DNA from: Halomonas sp. ML-15
GTDB lineage: Bacteria; Pseudomonadota; Gammaproteobacteria; Pseudomonadales; Halomonadaceae
Assembly (NCBI RefSeq): GCF_014779595.1
Contig: NZ_JACXZT010000019.1
Span: 742,945 to 806,944 of the forward strand
DNA length: 64,000 nucleotides
Reading direction: 5' to 3'
The notes under the pieces are model-generated. The model did not search any database, was not told the origin of the DNA, and worked only from the letters and a program-made list of their open reading frames with translations. Shown here one piece after another: positions 36,142-45,520 of the stretch. A program made the translations under genes and the position numbers. Positions within the stretch are counted from its first letter, which is position 1. Every line of letters begins with the position of its first letter.

Positions 36142-37269
36142 ATGGCAGATAAACCAACACCAGGCGCCGGTCTGCGTGGCCAGAGCGCCGGCAGCACGGC
36201 GCTGTGCACCGTGGGGCAGAGCGGTTCTGGGCTGACCTACCGCGGCTACGATATCGCCGAGCTGGCCGACAAGGCGCGCTTCGAGGAGGTCGCCTACCTG
36301 CTGCTCAAGGGCAAGCTACCCACTCAGGCCGAGCTCGACGCCTATATCACCAAGCTCAAGGGCCTGCGCGGCCTGCCGGCGCCGCTGCGGGCGGTACTCG
36401 AGCAGATCCCCGCCGACGCTCACCCGATGGACGTGATGCGCACCGGCGCCTCGATGCTCGGCAACCTCGAGACCGAGGAGCGCTTCGACCAGCAGCAGGA
36501 CGTTTCCGACCGCCTGCTGGCGGTGCTGCCGTCGATCATCTGCTACTGGTACCGCTACTCCCACGACGGCGTGCGCATCGATACCGAGACCGACGACGAC
36601 TCGGTGGGCGGCCACTTCCTGCACCTGCTGCGCGACGAGACCCCCAGCGAGCTGCACGCGCGGGTGATGAGCGTGTCGCTGATCCTGTATGCCGAGCATG
36701 AGTTCAACGCCTCCACCTTTACCGCCCGGGTGTGTGCCTCGACGCTCTCCGATATGCACTCCTGCGTCACCGGCGCCATCGGCTCGCTGCGCGGCCCGCT
36801 GCATGGCGGCGCCAACGAGGCGGCGATGGCGATGATCGAGGACTGGCGCTCCGCCGACGAGGCCGAGCGGGAGATCCTCGGCATGCTCGAACGCAAGGAG
36901 AAGATCATGGGGTTCGGCCACGCCATCTACCGCGAGTCCGATCCGCGCAACGCGATCATCAAGGCGTGGTCCAAGCAGTTGGCGGACGACGTTGGCGACA
37001 GCGTGCTCTACCCGGTCTCCGAGCGGGTCGAGGCGGTGATGTGGCGCGAGAAGAAGCTGTTCTGCAACGCCGATTTCTTCCACGCCAGCGCCTATTACTT
37101 CATGGACATCCCGACCAAGCTGTTCACGCCGATCTTCGTCTGTTCGCGGGTCACCGGCTGGTGCGCCCACGTCTTCGAGCAGCGCGAGAACAATCGCATC
37201 ATCCGCCCCAGCGCGGACTATGTGGGCCCCGAGGCGCGCGGCTGGCTGCCCATCGAGCAGCGCCACTGA
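36142..37269 (+). CDS. prpC: 2-methylcitrate synthase
   Basis: 375 residues from ATG 36142, with GAGAAGGAG just upstream. Citrate synthase fold: SGLTYRGYDIAELAD, LRGPLHGGANEAAM (active-site His) and MGFGHAIYRESDPR (second His). The length is that of PrpC rather than GltA (about 430). Condenses propionyl-CoA with oxaloacetate. Confidence 0.95.
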   Translation: MADKPTPGAGLRGQSAGSTALCTVGQSGSGLTYRGYDIAELADKARFEEVAYLLLKGKLPTQAELDAYITKLKGLRGLPAPLRAVLEQIPADAHPMDVMRTGASMLGNLETEERFDQQQDVSDRLLAVLPSIICYWYRYSHDGVRIDTETDDDSVGGHFLHLLRDETPSELHARVMSVSLILYAEHEFNASTFTARVCASTLSDMHSCVTGAIGSLRGPLHGGANEAAMAMIEDWRSADEAEREILGMLERKEKIMGFGHAIYRESDPRNAIIKAWSKQLADDVGDSVLYPVSERVEAVMWREKKLFCNADFFHASAYYFMDIPTKLFTPIFVCSRVTGWCAHVFEQRENNRIIRPSADYVGPEARGWLPIEQRH

Positions 37270-37306
37270 GCCGAATTCCAGCCTCCAACTTCCACGGGGT
37301 GAGACC

Positions 37307-39940
37307 ATGAATACCGACTATCGCAAACCGCTCCCAGGCACCGAACTCGACTACTTCGATGCGCGTGCCGCGGTCGAGGAGATCGCCCCCGGCGCCTACG
37401 CCGGTCTGCCCTACACCTCACGGGTGCTGGCCGAGCAGCTGGTGCGGCGCTGCGACCCGGCGCTGCTGGGTGATGCGCTCCGCCAGCTGATCGAGCGCAA
37501 GCGCGACCTCGACTTTCCCTGGTACCCGGCGCGGGTGGTGTGCCACGACATCCTCGGCCAAACCGCGCTGGTGGATCTGGCCGGCCTGCGTGACGCCATT
37601 GCCAAGCAGGGCGGTGACCCGGCCAAGGTCAATCCGGTGGTGCCCACCCAGCTGATCGTCGACCACTCGCTGGCGGTGGAGCACGCCGGCTTCGAGCAGG
37701 ACGCCTTCGACAAGAACCGCCAGGTGGAGGATCGCCGCAACGACGACCGCTTCCACTTCATCAACTGGACCAAGACGGCGTTCGAGAACGTCGACGTGAT
37801 CCCGCCGGGCAACGGCATCATGCACCAGATCAATCTGGAGAAGATGTCGCCGGTGGTGCAGGTCCAGCCCGACGCCCACGGCCAGCGGGTCGCCTTCCCG
37901 GATACCTGTGTCGGCACCGACAGCCATACGCCGATGACCGACGCCCTGGGGGTGATCTCGGTGGGGGTGGGTGGCCTGGAGGCGGAGAGCGTGATGCTCG
38001 GCCGCGCCTCGATGATGCGCCTGCCGGATATCATTGGCGTGGAGCTGACCGGCAAGCTGCAGCCCGGCGTGACCGGCACCGATATGGTGCTGGCGATCAC
38101 CGAGTTTCTGCGCCGCGAGCGGGTGGTGGGGGCCTACCTGGAGTTCTACGGTGACGGCGCCGCGGCGCTGAGCATCGGCGACCGCGCCACCATCTCCAAC
38201 ATGACGCCGGAGTACGGCGCCACCGCGGCGATGTTCTATATCGATAGCCAGACCATCGACTATCTCACCCTTACCGGCCGCGATGACGAGCAGGTAGCGC
38301 TGGTGGAGACCTACGCCAAGCACACCGGGCTGTGGGCCGACAGCCTCACCGAGGTCGAGTACGAGCGCGTGCTGCACTTCGACCTCTCCACGGTGACCCG
38401 CACCCTGGCCGGGCCCTCCAACCCCCACGCTCACCTGCCCACCTCGGAGCTGGTCAAGCGCGGCATCGCGGTGGGGCTGGACGCCGCCCGGGCCGAGGAG
38501 CAGGCCGGCAAGCTGCCGGATGGTGCGGTGATCATCGCCGCCATCACCAGCTGCACCAACACCTCCAACCCGCGCAATATGGTCGCCGCCGGGCTAATTG
38601 CGCGCAACGCCAACCGCCGCGGCCTGCTGCGCAAGCCGTGGGTGAAGTCATCGCTGGCGCCGGGTTCCAAGACGGTCAAGATGTACCTCGAAGAGGCCGG
38701 CCTGATGGGCGAGCTGGAGAGCCTGGGCTTCGGCGTGGTGGGCTACGCCTGCACCACCTGCAACGGCATGTCCGGGGCGCTGGACCCGGCCATTCAGCAG
38801 GAGATCGTCGAGCGCGACCTCTACTCGGTGGCGGTGCTGTCGGGCAACCGCAACTTCGACGGCCGTATTCATCCCCACGCCAAGCAGGCGTTTCTGGCTT
38901 CGCCGCCGCTGGTGGTGGCCTACGCCATCGCCGGCACCATCCGCTTCGATATCGAGAAGGACGTGCTGGGCATCGACAGCGACGGCCAGGCGGTGACCCT
39001 CAAGGATATCTGGCCCGACGACGCGGAGATCGACGCCATCGTCAAGCGGGCGGTGAAGCCGGAGCAGTTCCGTCAGACCTATATCCCGATGTTCGACCTG
39101 GACCGCGACGCCCGCTCGCTTGTCGAGCCGCTCTATGCGTGGCGTCCGCAGAGTACCTACATCCGCCGGCCGCCCTACTGGGAGGGCAATATGGCCCAGG
39201 AGCGCGGCCTCAAGGGCATGCGCCCGCTGGCGATCCTGCCCGACAATATCACCACCGACCACCTGTCGCCGTCGAATGCCATCCAGCTCGACAGCGCGGC
39301 GGGGGAGTACCTCGACAAGATGGGCCTGCCGGAGGAGGACTTCAACTCCTACGCCACCCACCGCGGCGACCACCTCACCGCTCAGCGCGCGACCCTGGCC
39401 AACCCCAAGCTGTTCAACGAGATGGTCCGCGACGAGGATGGCAAGGTGCGTCAGGGCTCGCTGGCGCGCCTCGAGCCCGAGGGCAAGGTGACCCGCATGT
39501 GGGAGGCCATCGAGACCTACATGGCCCGCGCGCAGCCGTTGATCATCATCGCCGGCGCCGACTATGGCCAGGGCTCGTCGCGGGACTGGGCGGCCAAGGG
39601 CGTAGCGCTGGCGGGGGTCGAGGCAATCGTCGCCGAAGGCTTCGAGCGTATCCACCGCACCAACCTGGTCGGCATGGGGGTGATGCCGCTGCAGTTCGAG
39701 CCGGGCACCACCCGCCACACCCTCGAGCTGGACGGCACCGAGGTGTATGACGTGGAGGGCACGCCGGCGCCGCGGGCCACCCTGACGCTGGTGATTCATC
39801 GTACTAATGGCGAGACCCAGCGGGTGCCGCTGATCTGCCGCCTGGATACCGAGGAGGAGCTGACCATCTACTCCGCCGGCGGCGTCCTGCAGCGCTTCGC
39901 TCAGGACTTCCTCGAATCCAGCGCGGGGGCCAGCGCATGA
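37307..39940 (+). CDS. acnD: Fe/S-dependent 2-methylcitrate dehydratase
   Basis: 877 residues from ATG 37307. Aconitase family: cluster Cys in AITSCTNTSNPRNM and YACTTCNGMSG, substrate-binding PDTCVGTDSHTPM and ADYGQGSSRDWAAKG, typical of AconA/AcnD. The accompanying prpF in place of prpD marks it as the AcnD type of the methylcitrate cycle. The stop overlaps the prpF start (ATGA). Confidence 0.95.
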   Translation: MNTDYRKPLPGTELDYFDARAAVEEIAPGAYAGLPYTSRVLAEQLVRRCDPALLGDALRQLIERKRDLDFPWYPARVVCHDILGQTALVDLAGLRDAIAKQGGDPAKVNPVVPTQLIVDHSLAVEHAGFEQDAFDKNRQVEDRRNDDRFHFINWTKTAFENVDVIPPGNGIMHQINLEKMSPVVQVQPDAHGQRVAFPDTCVGTDSHTPMTDALGVISVGVGGLEAESVMLGRASMMRLPDIIGVELTGKLQPGVTGTDMVLAITEFLRRERVVGAYLEFYGDGAAALSIGDRATISNMTPEYGATAAMFYIDSQTIDYLTLTGRDDEQVALVETYAKHTGLWADSLTEVEYERVLHFDLSTVTRTLAGPSNPHAHLPTSELVKRGIAVGLDAARAEEQAGKLPDGAVIIAAITSCTNTSNPRNMVAAGLIARNANRRGLLRKPWVKSSLAPGSKTVKMYLEEAGLMGELESLGFGVVGYACTTCNGMSGALDPAIQQEIVERDLYSVAVLSGNRNFDGRIHPHAKQAFLASPPLVVAYAIAGTIRFDIEKDVLGIDSDGQAVTLKDIWPDDAEIDAIVKRAVKPEQFRQTYIPMFDLDRDARSLVEPLYAWRPQSTYIRRPPYWEGNMAQERGLKGMRPLAILPDNITTDHLSPSNAIQLDSAAGEYLDKMGLPEEDFNSYATHRGDHLTAQRATLANPKLFNEMVRDEDGKVRQGSLARLEPEGKVTRMWEAIETYMARAQPLIIIAGADYGQGSSRDWAAKGVALAGVEAIVAEGFERIHRTNLVGMGVMPLQFEPGTTRHTLELDGTEVYDVEGTPAPRATLTLVIHRTNGETQRVPLICRLDTEEELTIYSAGGVLQRFAQDFLESSAGASA

Positions 39941-41118
39941 GCCACGCGCCACAGATCCGCATTCCCGCCGTCTATATGCGCGGCGGCACCAGCAAGGGGG
40001 TGTTCTTCCGCCTCGCAGACCTGCCGGCTGATGCACAGCGGCCCGGAGCAGCCCGCGATGCGCTGCTGCTGCGGGTGCTGGGCAGCCCCGACCCCTACCA
40101 GAAGCAGGTCGACGGCATGGGCGGCGCGACCTCCAGCACCAGCAAGGCGGTGATCCTGTCGCCGAGCGCCTCGCCGGACCACGACGTCGACTATCTGTTC
40201 GGCCAGGTCGCCATCGACACGCCCTTCGTCGACTGGAGCGGTAACTGCGGCAATCTCTCCGCCGCGGTGGGCCCGTTCGCCATCGCCAACGGCCTGGTCG
40301 ACCCGGCCAGGATTCCCCGCGACGGGGTGGTCGAGGTGCGCATCTGGCAGGCCAATATCGAGAAGACCATCGTCTCGCGGGTGCCGATCAGCGGCGGCCA
40401 GGTGCAGGAGACCGGCGATTTCGAACTCGACGGCGTGACCTTCCCGGCGGCGGAAGTGCCGGTGGCCTTTATGAACCCCGCCGACGGCGAGGGGGCGCTG
40501 TTCCCCACCGGCCAGCTGGTGGATGAGCTGGAGGTGCCCAGCGAGGTGGTGGCCAGCGGCCGCCTCCAGGCGACTCTGATCAATGCCGGCATTCCTACCA
40601 TCTTCGTCAACGCCGCCAATCTGGGTTACACCGGCACCGAGCTGCAGGAGGCGATCAACGGCGATCCAAAGGCGCTATTGCGCTTCGAGACGCTGCGCGC
40701 CCACGGCGCCGTGCGCATGGGGCTGATTAATGACATCAGCGAGGCGGGCGGTCGCCAGCACACGCCCAAGGTGGCCTTCGTGGCGCCGCCGGCCGGCTAC
40801 ACGGCCTCCAGCGGCAGGCGGGTCGACGCCGAGGAGATCGACCTGCTGGTGCGGGCGATCTCCATGGGCAAGCTGCACCACGCCATGATGGGCACCGCGG
40901 CGGTGGCCATCGCCGCCGCCGCGGCGATCCCCGGCACCCTGGTCAACCTGGCCGCCGGCGGCAGCGAGCGCGACTCGGTGTGCTTCGGCCATCCCTCGGG
41001 CACGCTGCGGGTCGGCGCCAAGGCGAGCCGCGTCGGCGCTGACTGGCGGGTCGAGCAGGTGACCATGAGCCGCAGTGCGCGGGTACTGATGGAGGGCTGG
41101 GTGCGGGTGCCGGGTTGA
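39937..41118 (+). CDS. prpF: 2-methylaconitate cis-trans isomerase
   Basis: 393 residues. Diaminopimelate-epimerase-like fold with YMRGGTSKGVFF at the N-terminus and WSGNCGNLSAAVGPFAIANGLV in the first domain, plus GKLHHAMMGTAAVAIAAA. Works with AcnD, converting the 2-methylaconitate isomer it makes. Last gene of the operon. Confidence 0.95.
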   Translation: MSHAPQIRIPAVYMRGGTSKGVFFRLADLPADAQRPGAARDALLLRVLGSPDPYQKQVDGMGGATSSTSKAVILSPSASPDHDVDYLFGQVAIDTPFVDWSGNCGNLSAAVGPFAIANGLVDPARIPRDGVVEVRIWQANIEKTIVSRVPISGGQVQETGDFELDGVTFPAAEVPVAFMNPADGEGALFPTGQLVDELEVPSEVVASGRLQATLINAGIPTIFVNAANLGYTGTELQEAINGDPKALLRFETLRAHGAVRMGLINDISEAGGRQHTPKVAFVAPPAGYTASSGRRVDAEEIDLLVRAISMGKLHHAMMGTAAVAIAAAAAIPGTLVNLAAGGSERDSVCFGHPSGTLRVGAKASRVGADWRVEQVTMSRSARVLMEGWVRVPG

Positions 41119-41144
41119 AGTCAGGGCTATCCATCCCCATTGTA

Positions 41145-41166
41145 TAACGTTAGCAAGCTAATGTTA
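41145..41166. promoter_or_regulatory. Palindromic operator upstream of MDR oxidoreductase gene
   Basis: Half sites TAACGTTAGC and GCTAATGTTA separated by AA, 9 of 10 positions complementary, ending 19 bases before the ATG at 41186. Probable repressor-binding site; the regulator is not adjacent. Confidence 0.55.
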
Positions 41167-41185
41167 CCCACAGGAGATCGATAGC

Positions 41186-42193
41186 ATGCAACAGGTAACC
41201 CTCGCGCAACCCGGCGGCCTCGACAAGCTGCAGGTAGCCGATGCGCCGGCACCGGGCGCCCCCGGCGCCGGCGAAATACGCGTGCGGCTGCATGCCAGCT
41301 CGCTCAACTTTCACGACTACGGCGTGGTCATCGGCATGATGCCCACCGCCGACGGCCGCATTCCGATGTCCGACGGCGCCGGGGTGGTCGAGGCGGTCGG
41401 TGAGGGCGTTCAGGAGTTTGCCGTCGGCGACTCGGTCGTCTCGACCTTCTTCCCCGACTGGCAGGAAGGCCCGGCACGCGAGGGCGACTTCACCGGCGTG
41501 CCCGGTGACGGCGTCGATGGCTATGCCCGCGAGCAGGTAGTGCGTCCGGCCCACTGGTTCACCCACGCGCCGGCTGGCTATAGCCATGCCGAGGCGGCGA
41601 CCTTGACCACGGCTGGCCTCACCGCCTGGCGGGCGCTGGTCGGCGATGGCGGCCTCAAGGCCGGCGACACCGTGCTGACCCTGGGCACCGGCGGGGTGTC
41701 GATCTTCGCGCTGCAATTCGCGCGCATGATGGGCGCGCGGGTCATCGCCACTTCGTCCTCCGACGACAAGCTCGCCCGGCTGCGCGAGTTGGGCGCCGAG
41801 CACACCATCAACTACCGCGATGAGCCTGACTGGGGCGAGCGGGTCAAGGCGCTCACCGGTGGCCGTGGCGTCGATCACGTGGTCGAGGTGGGCGGTCCCG
41901 GCACACTGCCGCAATCCATCGAGGCGGTGCGCATCGGCGGGCATATCTCGCTTATCGGCGTGCTCACCGGCGGCAGCGGTGAGGTGCCCACGGCCAAGAT
42001 GATGGCCAAGCAGGTGCGCCTGCAGGGCCTGATCGTCGGCAGCCGCCGTCAGCAGATCGAGATGATCCAGGCAATTGAAGCCAACGACATGCGCCCGGTG
42101 ATCGACCGCCACTTCCCGCTGGCGCAGATCGCCGATGCCTTCCGCCACCAGGCGTCTGGGGCGCATTTTGGGAAGATCTGCCTCGACATTTGA
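41186..42193 (+). CDS. Zinc-independent MDR family alcohol dehydrogenase/quinone oxidoreductase-like
   Basis: 335 residues. MDR fold: GroES-like N-terminus with SSLNFHDYGVVIGMMP and DGAGVVEAVGEGV, Rossmann motif LGTGGVSIFALQFARMMGARV (GxGGVSxFAL), then DHVVEVGGPGTLPQSIEAV and HFGKICLDI at the end. The catalytic-zinc Cys and His positions are absent, so NAD(P)-dependent reduction of a quinone or aldehyde is likely. Single gene behind a palindrome. Confidence 0.8.
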   Translation: MQQVTLAQPGGLDKLQVADAPAPGAPGAGEIRVRLHASSLNFHDYGVVIGMMPTADGRIPMSDGAGVVEAVGEGVQEFAVGDSVVSTFFPDWQEGPAREGDFTGVPGDGVDGYAREQVVRPAHWFTHAPAGYSHAEAATLTTAGLTAWRALVGDGGLKAGDTVLTLGTGGVSIFALQFARMMGARVIATSSSDDKLARLRELGAEHTINYRDEPDWGERVKALTGGRGVDHVVEVGGPGTLPQSIEAVRIGGHISLIGVLTGGSGEVPTAKMMAKQVRLQGLIVGSRRQQIEMIQAIEANDMRPVIDRHFPLAQIADAFRHQASGAHFGKICLDI

Positions 42194-42208
42194 GAGGGCG
42201 CTAGCGGC

Positions 42209-42616
42209 CTAGACGGTGCCTAGTGCCCGGAAGCGTTGGATGCCTTCCCCCGGAGCGAAGTCCTCCAGCTCGAACAGCTGGCGGACTTCGATCTCGGCGT
42301 TTCCGCCCGGGCCACCGGGGTTGGGGAAGCGCCGGGTCCACTCCAGCGCCTCTTCCCGCGAGGCTACCTGGATCAGGGTGTAGCCGGCGATCAGCTCCTT
42401 GGCTTCGCCGAAGGGGCCGTCGGTCAACAGCGGTTCGCCGTCGCGATACTCGATGCGCCAGCCATTGGCGCTGGGCTGCAGGCCAGAAGCGTCGAGTAGC
42501 GCGCCGGCGGCGGCCAGCTGTTCGTGATAGTCGGCCATGGCGGCGACCATGCAGTCTTCCGGCATGACGCCGGCTTCACTGTCCTGACTTGCCTTGACGA
42601 TGATCATAAAGCGCAT
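42209..42616 (-). CDS. YCII-related DGPF domain protein
   Basis: 135 residues from ATG 42616 (MRFMIIVKAS). LTDGPFGEAKELIAGYTLI gives the D-G-P-F motif, and the ferredoxin-like alpha/beta arrangement fits YCII/DGPF proteins. These are often encoded beside ECF sigma factors; none is here. Role unknown. Confidence 0.8.
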   Translation of the reverse strand: MRFMIIVKASQDSEAGVMPEDCMVAAMADYHEQLAAAGALLDASGLQPSANGWRIEYRDGEPLLTDGPFGEAKELIAGYTLIQVASREEALEWTRRFPNPGGPGGNAEIEVRQLFELEDFAPGEGIQRFRALGTV

Positions 42617-42627
42617 GCGCTCTCTCC

Positions 42628-42651
42628 ACATTGGTGTCTACCCTCCAATGT
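42628..42651. promoter_or_regulatory. Inverted repeat upstream of DGPF gene
   Basis: ACATTGG and CCAATGT separated by ten bases, just upstream of the GGAGAGAG ribosome site of the minus-strand DGPF gene. Operator or leader hairpin; not assigned. Confidence 0.45.
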
Positions 42652-42691
42652 CGATCTTGGCGGCGTCGATTCGACACCCTGTACGCGTCTT

Positions 42692-43141
42692 TCAGCTCGA
42701 TTCCAGCAGTCGTGCCCCGGCGCCCTGCTCGGCGAGGGTGTCGCGGGGGTTACGCAGCGGGCAGTCGTCCATCGACAGGCAGCCGCAGCCGATGCAGTGG
42801 TCGAGCTGATCGCGTAGCTGGGTCAGGCAGCGAATGCGTTCGTCGAGGGTCTTGCGCCAGTTGGCCGAGAGACGCTGCCAGTCGGCGGCGCTGGGAGCGC
42901 GGTGGTCGGGCAGGGTGGCGAAGGCCTCACGCACCTCGGCCAGCGAGATGCCGGTGCGCTGGGCGACCTTGATGATCGCCACCCGGCGCAGCACGTCGCG
43001 GGTGAAGCGTCGCTGGTTGCCGGCATTGCGGCGGCTGGCGATCAACCCCTTGGCTTCGTAGAAGTGGATGGCAGATACTGCCACCCCACTGCGGGCGGCG
43101 ACCTCGCCGACGCTGAGCTCACGCGGAATTCGTGCCGACAT
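42692..43141 (-). CDS. soxR: Redox-sensing MerR regulator SoxR
   Basis: 149 residues. MerR wHTH ([26 protein letters not shown]), dimer helix, and the [2Fe-2S] cluster Cys at the C-terminus: [12 protein letters not shown] (C-x2-C-x-C-x5-C). Activates target promoters when its cluster is oxidised by redox-cycling compounds. Divergent from an ABC exporter with a good SoxR box between them. Confidence 0.95.
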   Translation of the reverse strand: MSARIPRELSVGEVAARSGVAVSAIHFYEAKGLIASRRNAGNQRRFTRDVLRRVAIIKVAQRTGISLAEVREAFATLPDHRAPSAADWQRLSANWRKTLDERIRCLTQLRDQLDHCIGCGCLSMDDCPLRNPRDTLAEQGAGARLLESS

Positions 43142-43155
43142 GCGTTTTTCCTTGA

Positions 43156-43173
43156 CCTTTAGTTAACTTGAGG
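43156..43173. promoter_or_regulatory. SoxR box
   Basis: CCTTTAGTTAACTTGAGG, a close match to the SoxR consensus (CCTCAAGTTAACTTGAGG, 16 of 18). TTGACC (-35, 43152-43157) and TACCCT (-10, 43177-43182) are 19 bases apart, the overlong spacing of SoxR promoters, reading toward the exporter. Confidence 0.85.
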
Positions 43174-43213
43174 TTTTACCCTGCCAGTCGCCCTTAAGAC
43201 AACCGGTGATGTC

Positions 43214-45100
43214 ATGTTCCGCTTCTTCGAAACCCTGGTGAATCCCTATCCCTCCGGTGAACCCGAGACCCCGCCCCGCGGGCTGGGCGCCTTTATTCTG
43301 CACTTTTCGCGCCCGGTACTGCCGCTGCTGATCGTCATGTCGCTGCTCACCGCACTGGTCTCGGCAGTCGAGGTGCTGTTCTTCAGCTATATGGGCGACC
43401 TGGTCGACTGGCTGGCGACGGCGGAGCGCGAGGGCTTCTTTGCCGAGTATGGCTGGCGCCTTGCCGGCATGGCGGCGCTGGTGGTGATTGGCTTGCCGCT
43501 GCTGACCCTGCTGCAGTCGCTGATCACCCATCAGAGCATCTTCGGCAACTACCCGATGATCGGCCGCTGGCTGTCGCACCGCCATATGCTCGGACAGAGC
43601 ATGGCCTTCTATCAGGACGAGTTCGCCGGCCGGGTCTCGCAGAAGGTGATGCAGACGGCGCTGGCGATTCGCGAGACGGTGATGAAGCTGATGGACCTGC
43701 TGGTCTATGTGATCGTCTACTTCGCCGGTGCCATGCTGCTGATGGGCAGCGCCGAGCCGTGGCTGATGCTGCCGCTGGTGGCCTGGCTGGTCGGCTATGT
43801 CGCGATCATGAAGGTCTTCGTACCGCGCCTCCGCCAGGTCTCCATGGATCAGGCCGACGACCGGGCGCGGATGACCGGGCGCATCGTCGACAGCTACAGC
43901 AATATCCAGACCATCAAGCTGTTCGCCGATACCCAGCGCGAGCAGCACTACGCCCGCGATGCCATGGAGGGCTTCATGGCCACGGTGCACCGCCAGATGC
44001 GCCTGGCCACCAAGCTGACGGTAAGCCTGACGCTGCTCAACTCGCTGCTACTGGCGGGGGTGGCGGCCATCGCCATCGGCGCCTGGTACCTGGAGGCGGT
44101 GTCGCTGGGGGTTATCGCGGTGGCGATTGCGCTGGTGATGCGTATCCGCTTCATGTCCAACTGGATCCTGTGGGAAGTGGCGGGGCTGTTCGAGAATATC
44201 GGCACGGTGCAGGACGGCATCAACACCATCGCCCGCGAGCCCGAGATCAAGGATGCCCCGCAAGCCAAGGCGCTGGAGATATCGCGGGGCGAGATCCGCT
44301 TCGATGCGCTGCGCTTCGGCTATGCGCGGCCCGACGGTGAGGCCCAGCGGGTGTTCGACGGCATGAGCCTGACCATTGCGCCCGGCGAGAAGGTCGGGGT
44401 GATCGGCCGCTCCGGCGCCGGCAAGTCGACCCTGGCCAACCTGCTGCTGCGCTTCTACGACCTGGAAGGGGGACGCATCCTGATCGACGATCAGGACATT
44501 GCAGGCGTCGGCCAGGCGTCGCTGCGTCAGCAGATCGGCATGGTGACCCAGGACACCTCGCTGCTGCACCGCTCGCTGCGCGACAACATTCGCTACGGCA
44601 GTCCACATGCCAGTGAGGAGCAGGTGCTGGAGGCGGTGCGACGCGCCCACGCCGATAGCTTTATCGACGATCTGGTCGATGTGCAGGGGCGGCGCGGGCT
44701 GGATGCCCATGTCGGCGAACGCGGGGTCAAGCTTTCCGGCGGGCAGCGGCAGCGCATCGCAATTGCCAGGGTGCTGCTCAAGAACGCGCCGATTCTGGTG
44801 CTCGACGAGGCGACTTCGGCACTCGATTCCGAGGTCGAAGCGGCGATTCAGGAGCAGCTCTACACCTTGATGGAGGGCAAGACGGTGATCGCCATTGCCC
44901 ATCGGCTGTCGACCATCGCCATGCTCGACCGGCTGGTGGTGATCGACGAAGGGCGTATCGTCGAGACCGGGACTCATCAGCAGCTGTTAGAGCTTGATGG
45001 GCTCTATGCTGCCCTATGGCGGCGCCAGTCGGGCGGTTTTCTGGGCGTCGACATCAACGGCGAGACGGCCGTCACTCCGGCCGGCGCGCCATCAGCGTGA
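43214..45100 (+). CDS. ABC transporter, fused permease and ATPase (exporter)
   Basis: 628 residues. Six-helix transmembrane domain (about 30-340), then the NBD: Walker A GVIGRSGAGKSTLANLLL, signature LSGGQRQRIAIARVLL, Walker B ILVLDEATSALDS, switch His in IAHRLSTIAM. A lipid- or drug-type half transporter. Driven from the SoxR box promoter, so likely an efflux pump for redox-active compounds. Its stop overlaps the 3' end of the convergent RidA gene by 29 bases. Confidence 0.9.
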   Translation: MFRFFETLVNPYPSGEPETPPRGLGAFILHFSRPVLPLLIVMSLLTALVSAVEVLFFSYMGDLVDWLATAEREGFFAEYGWRLAGMAALVVIGLPLLTLLQSLITHQSIFGNYPMIGRWLSHRHMLGQSMAFYQDEFAGRVSQKVMQTALAIRETVMKLMDLLVYVIVYFAGAMLLMGSAEPWLMLPLVAWLVGYVAIMKVFVPRLRQVSMDQADDRARMTGRIVDSYSNIQTIKLFADTQREQHYARDAMEGFMATVHRQMRLATKLTVSLTLLNSLLLAGVAAIAIGAWYLEAVSLGVIAVAIALVMRIRFMSNWILWEVAGLFENIGTVQDGINTIAREPEIKDAPQAKALEISRGEIRFDALRFGYARPDGEAQRVFDGMSLTIAPGEKVGVIGRSGAGKSTLANLLLRFYDLEGGRILIDDQDIAGVGQASLRQQIGMVTQDTSLLHRSLRDNIRYGSPHASEEQVLEAVRRAHADSFIDDLVDVQGRRGLDAHVGERGVKLSGGQRQRIAIARVLLKNAPILVLDEATSALDSEVEAAIQEQLYTLMEGKTVIAIAHRLSTIAMLDRLVVIDEGRIVETGTHQQLLELDGLYAALWRRQSGGFLGVDINGETAVTPAGAPSA

Positions 45101-45458
45101 TCTCGACCCGGCAGCCGCCGCATAGTCTGGGCGACTCGGTGCAGGTGCGCGCAGGGTAGTGGGGTCCCTCGAAGTACTCTGCGTAGATGCTGTCCATATC
45201 GCTGATCTCGTCGAGGTCGGCGAGGTGGACATCGACCCTTACCACGTCGCGCATGTGCACGTTGACAAGCTTCAGCATGCGCTCGAGTTCGCGCATGACG
45301 CGATGTGTCTCCTTCTTGATATCGCCTAGATCACCCTCGGTACCGTGGATATCGGCGACGGTCAGCCCGGACACGAAAGCGTAGCGGTCGTCGAGCACGA
45401 TATGGCTGCCGGGGAACTGCGGGCTGGGCAGGGTGGGGTCGTTGTGGTGCTCTGGCAT
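45072..45458 (-). CDS. RidA/YjgF family protein
   Basis: 128 residues. AFVSGLTVADIHGTEGDLGDI, then MLKLVNVHMRDVVRVDVHLADL and the family tail CRVEITLMARRPE, with the Arg in PARTCTE (usually PARTxVxV). Enamine/imine deaminase fold. Several canonical positions differ, so activity is not assured. The gene overlaps the end of the ABC exporter gene. Confidence 0.8.
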   Translation of the reverse strand: MPEHHNDPTLPSPQFPGSHIVLDDRYAFVSGLTVADIHGTEGDLGDIKKETHRVMRELERMLKLVNVHMRDVVRVDVHLADLDEISDMDSIYAEYFEGPHYPARTCTESPRLCGGCRVEITLMARRPE

Positions 45459-45520
45459 GAGATCTCCTTATCAAGAAAGCACCTATACGACACGCCTCGG
45501 CAACAAGGGTTCCTGCGAAA

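Noticed and set aside
38332..39750. Out-of-frame plus-strand open frame inside acnD
   Set aside because: Frame-shifted reading of the aconitase-like gene, with Gly/Arg-rich nonsense sequence.
41145..41166. Palindrome containing GTTAGC taken as an attC core
   Set aside because: No second core or long fold-back region, no cassette context, and it sits in a normal promoter position.
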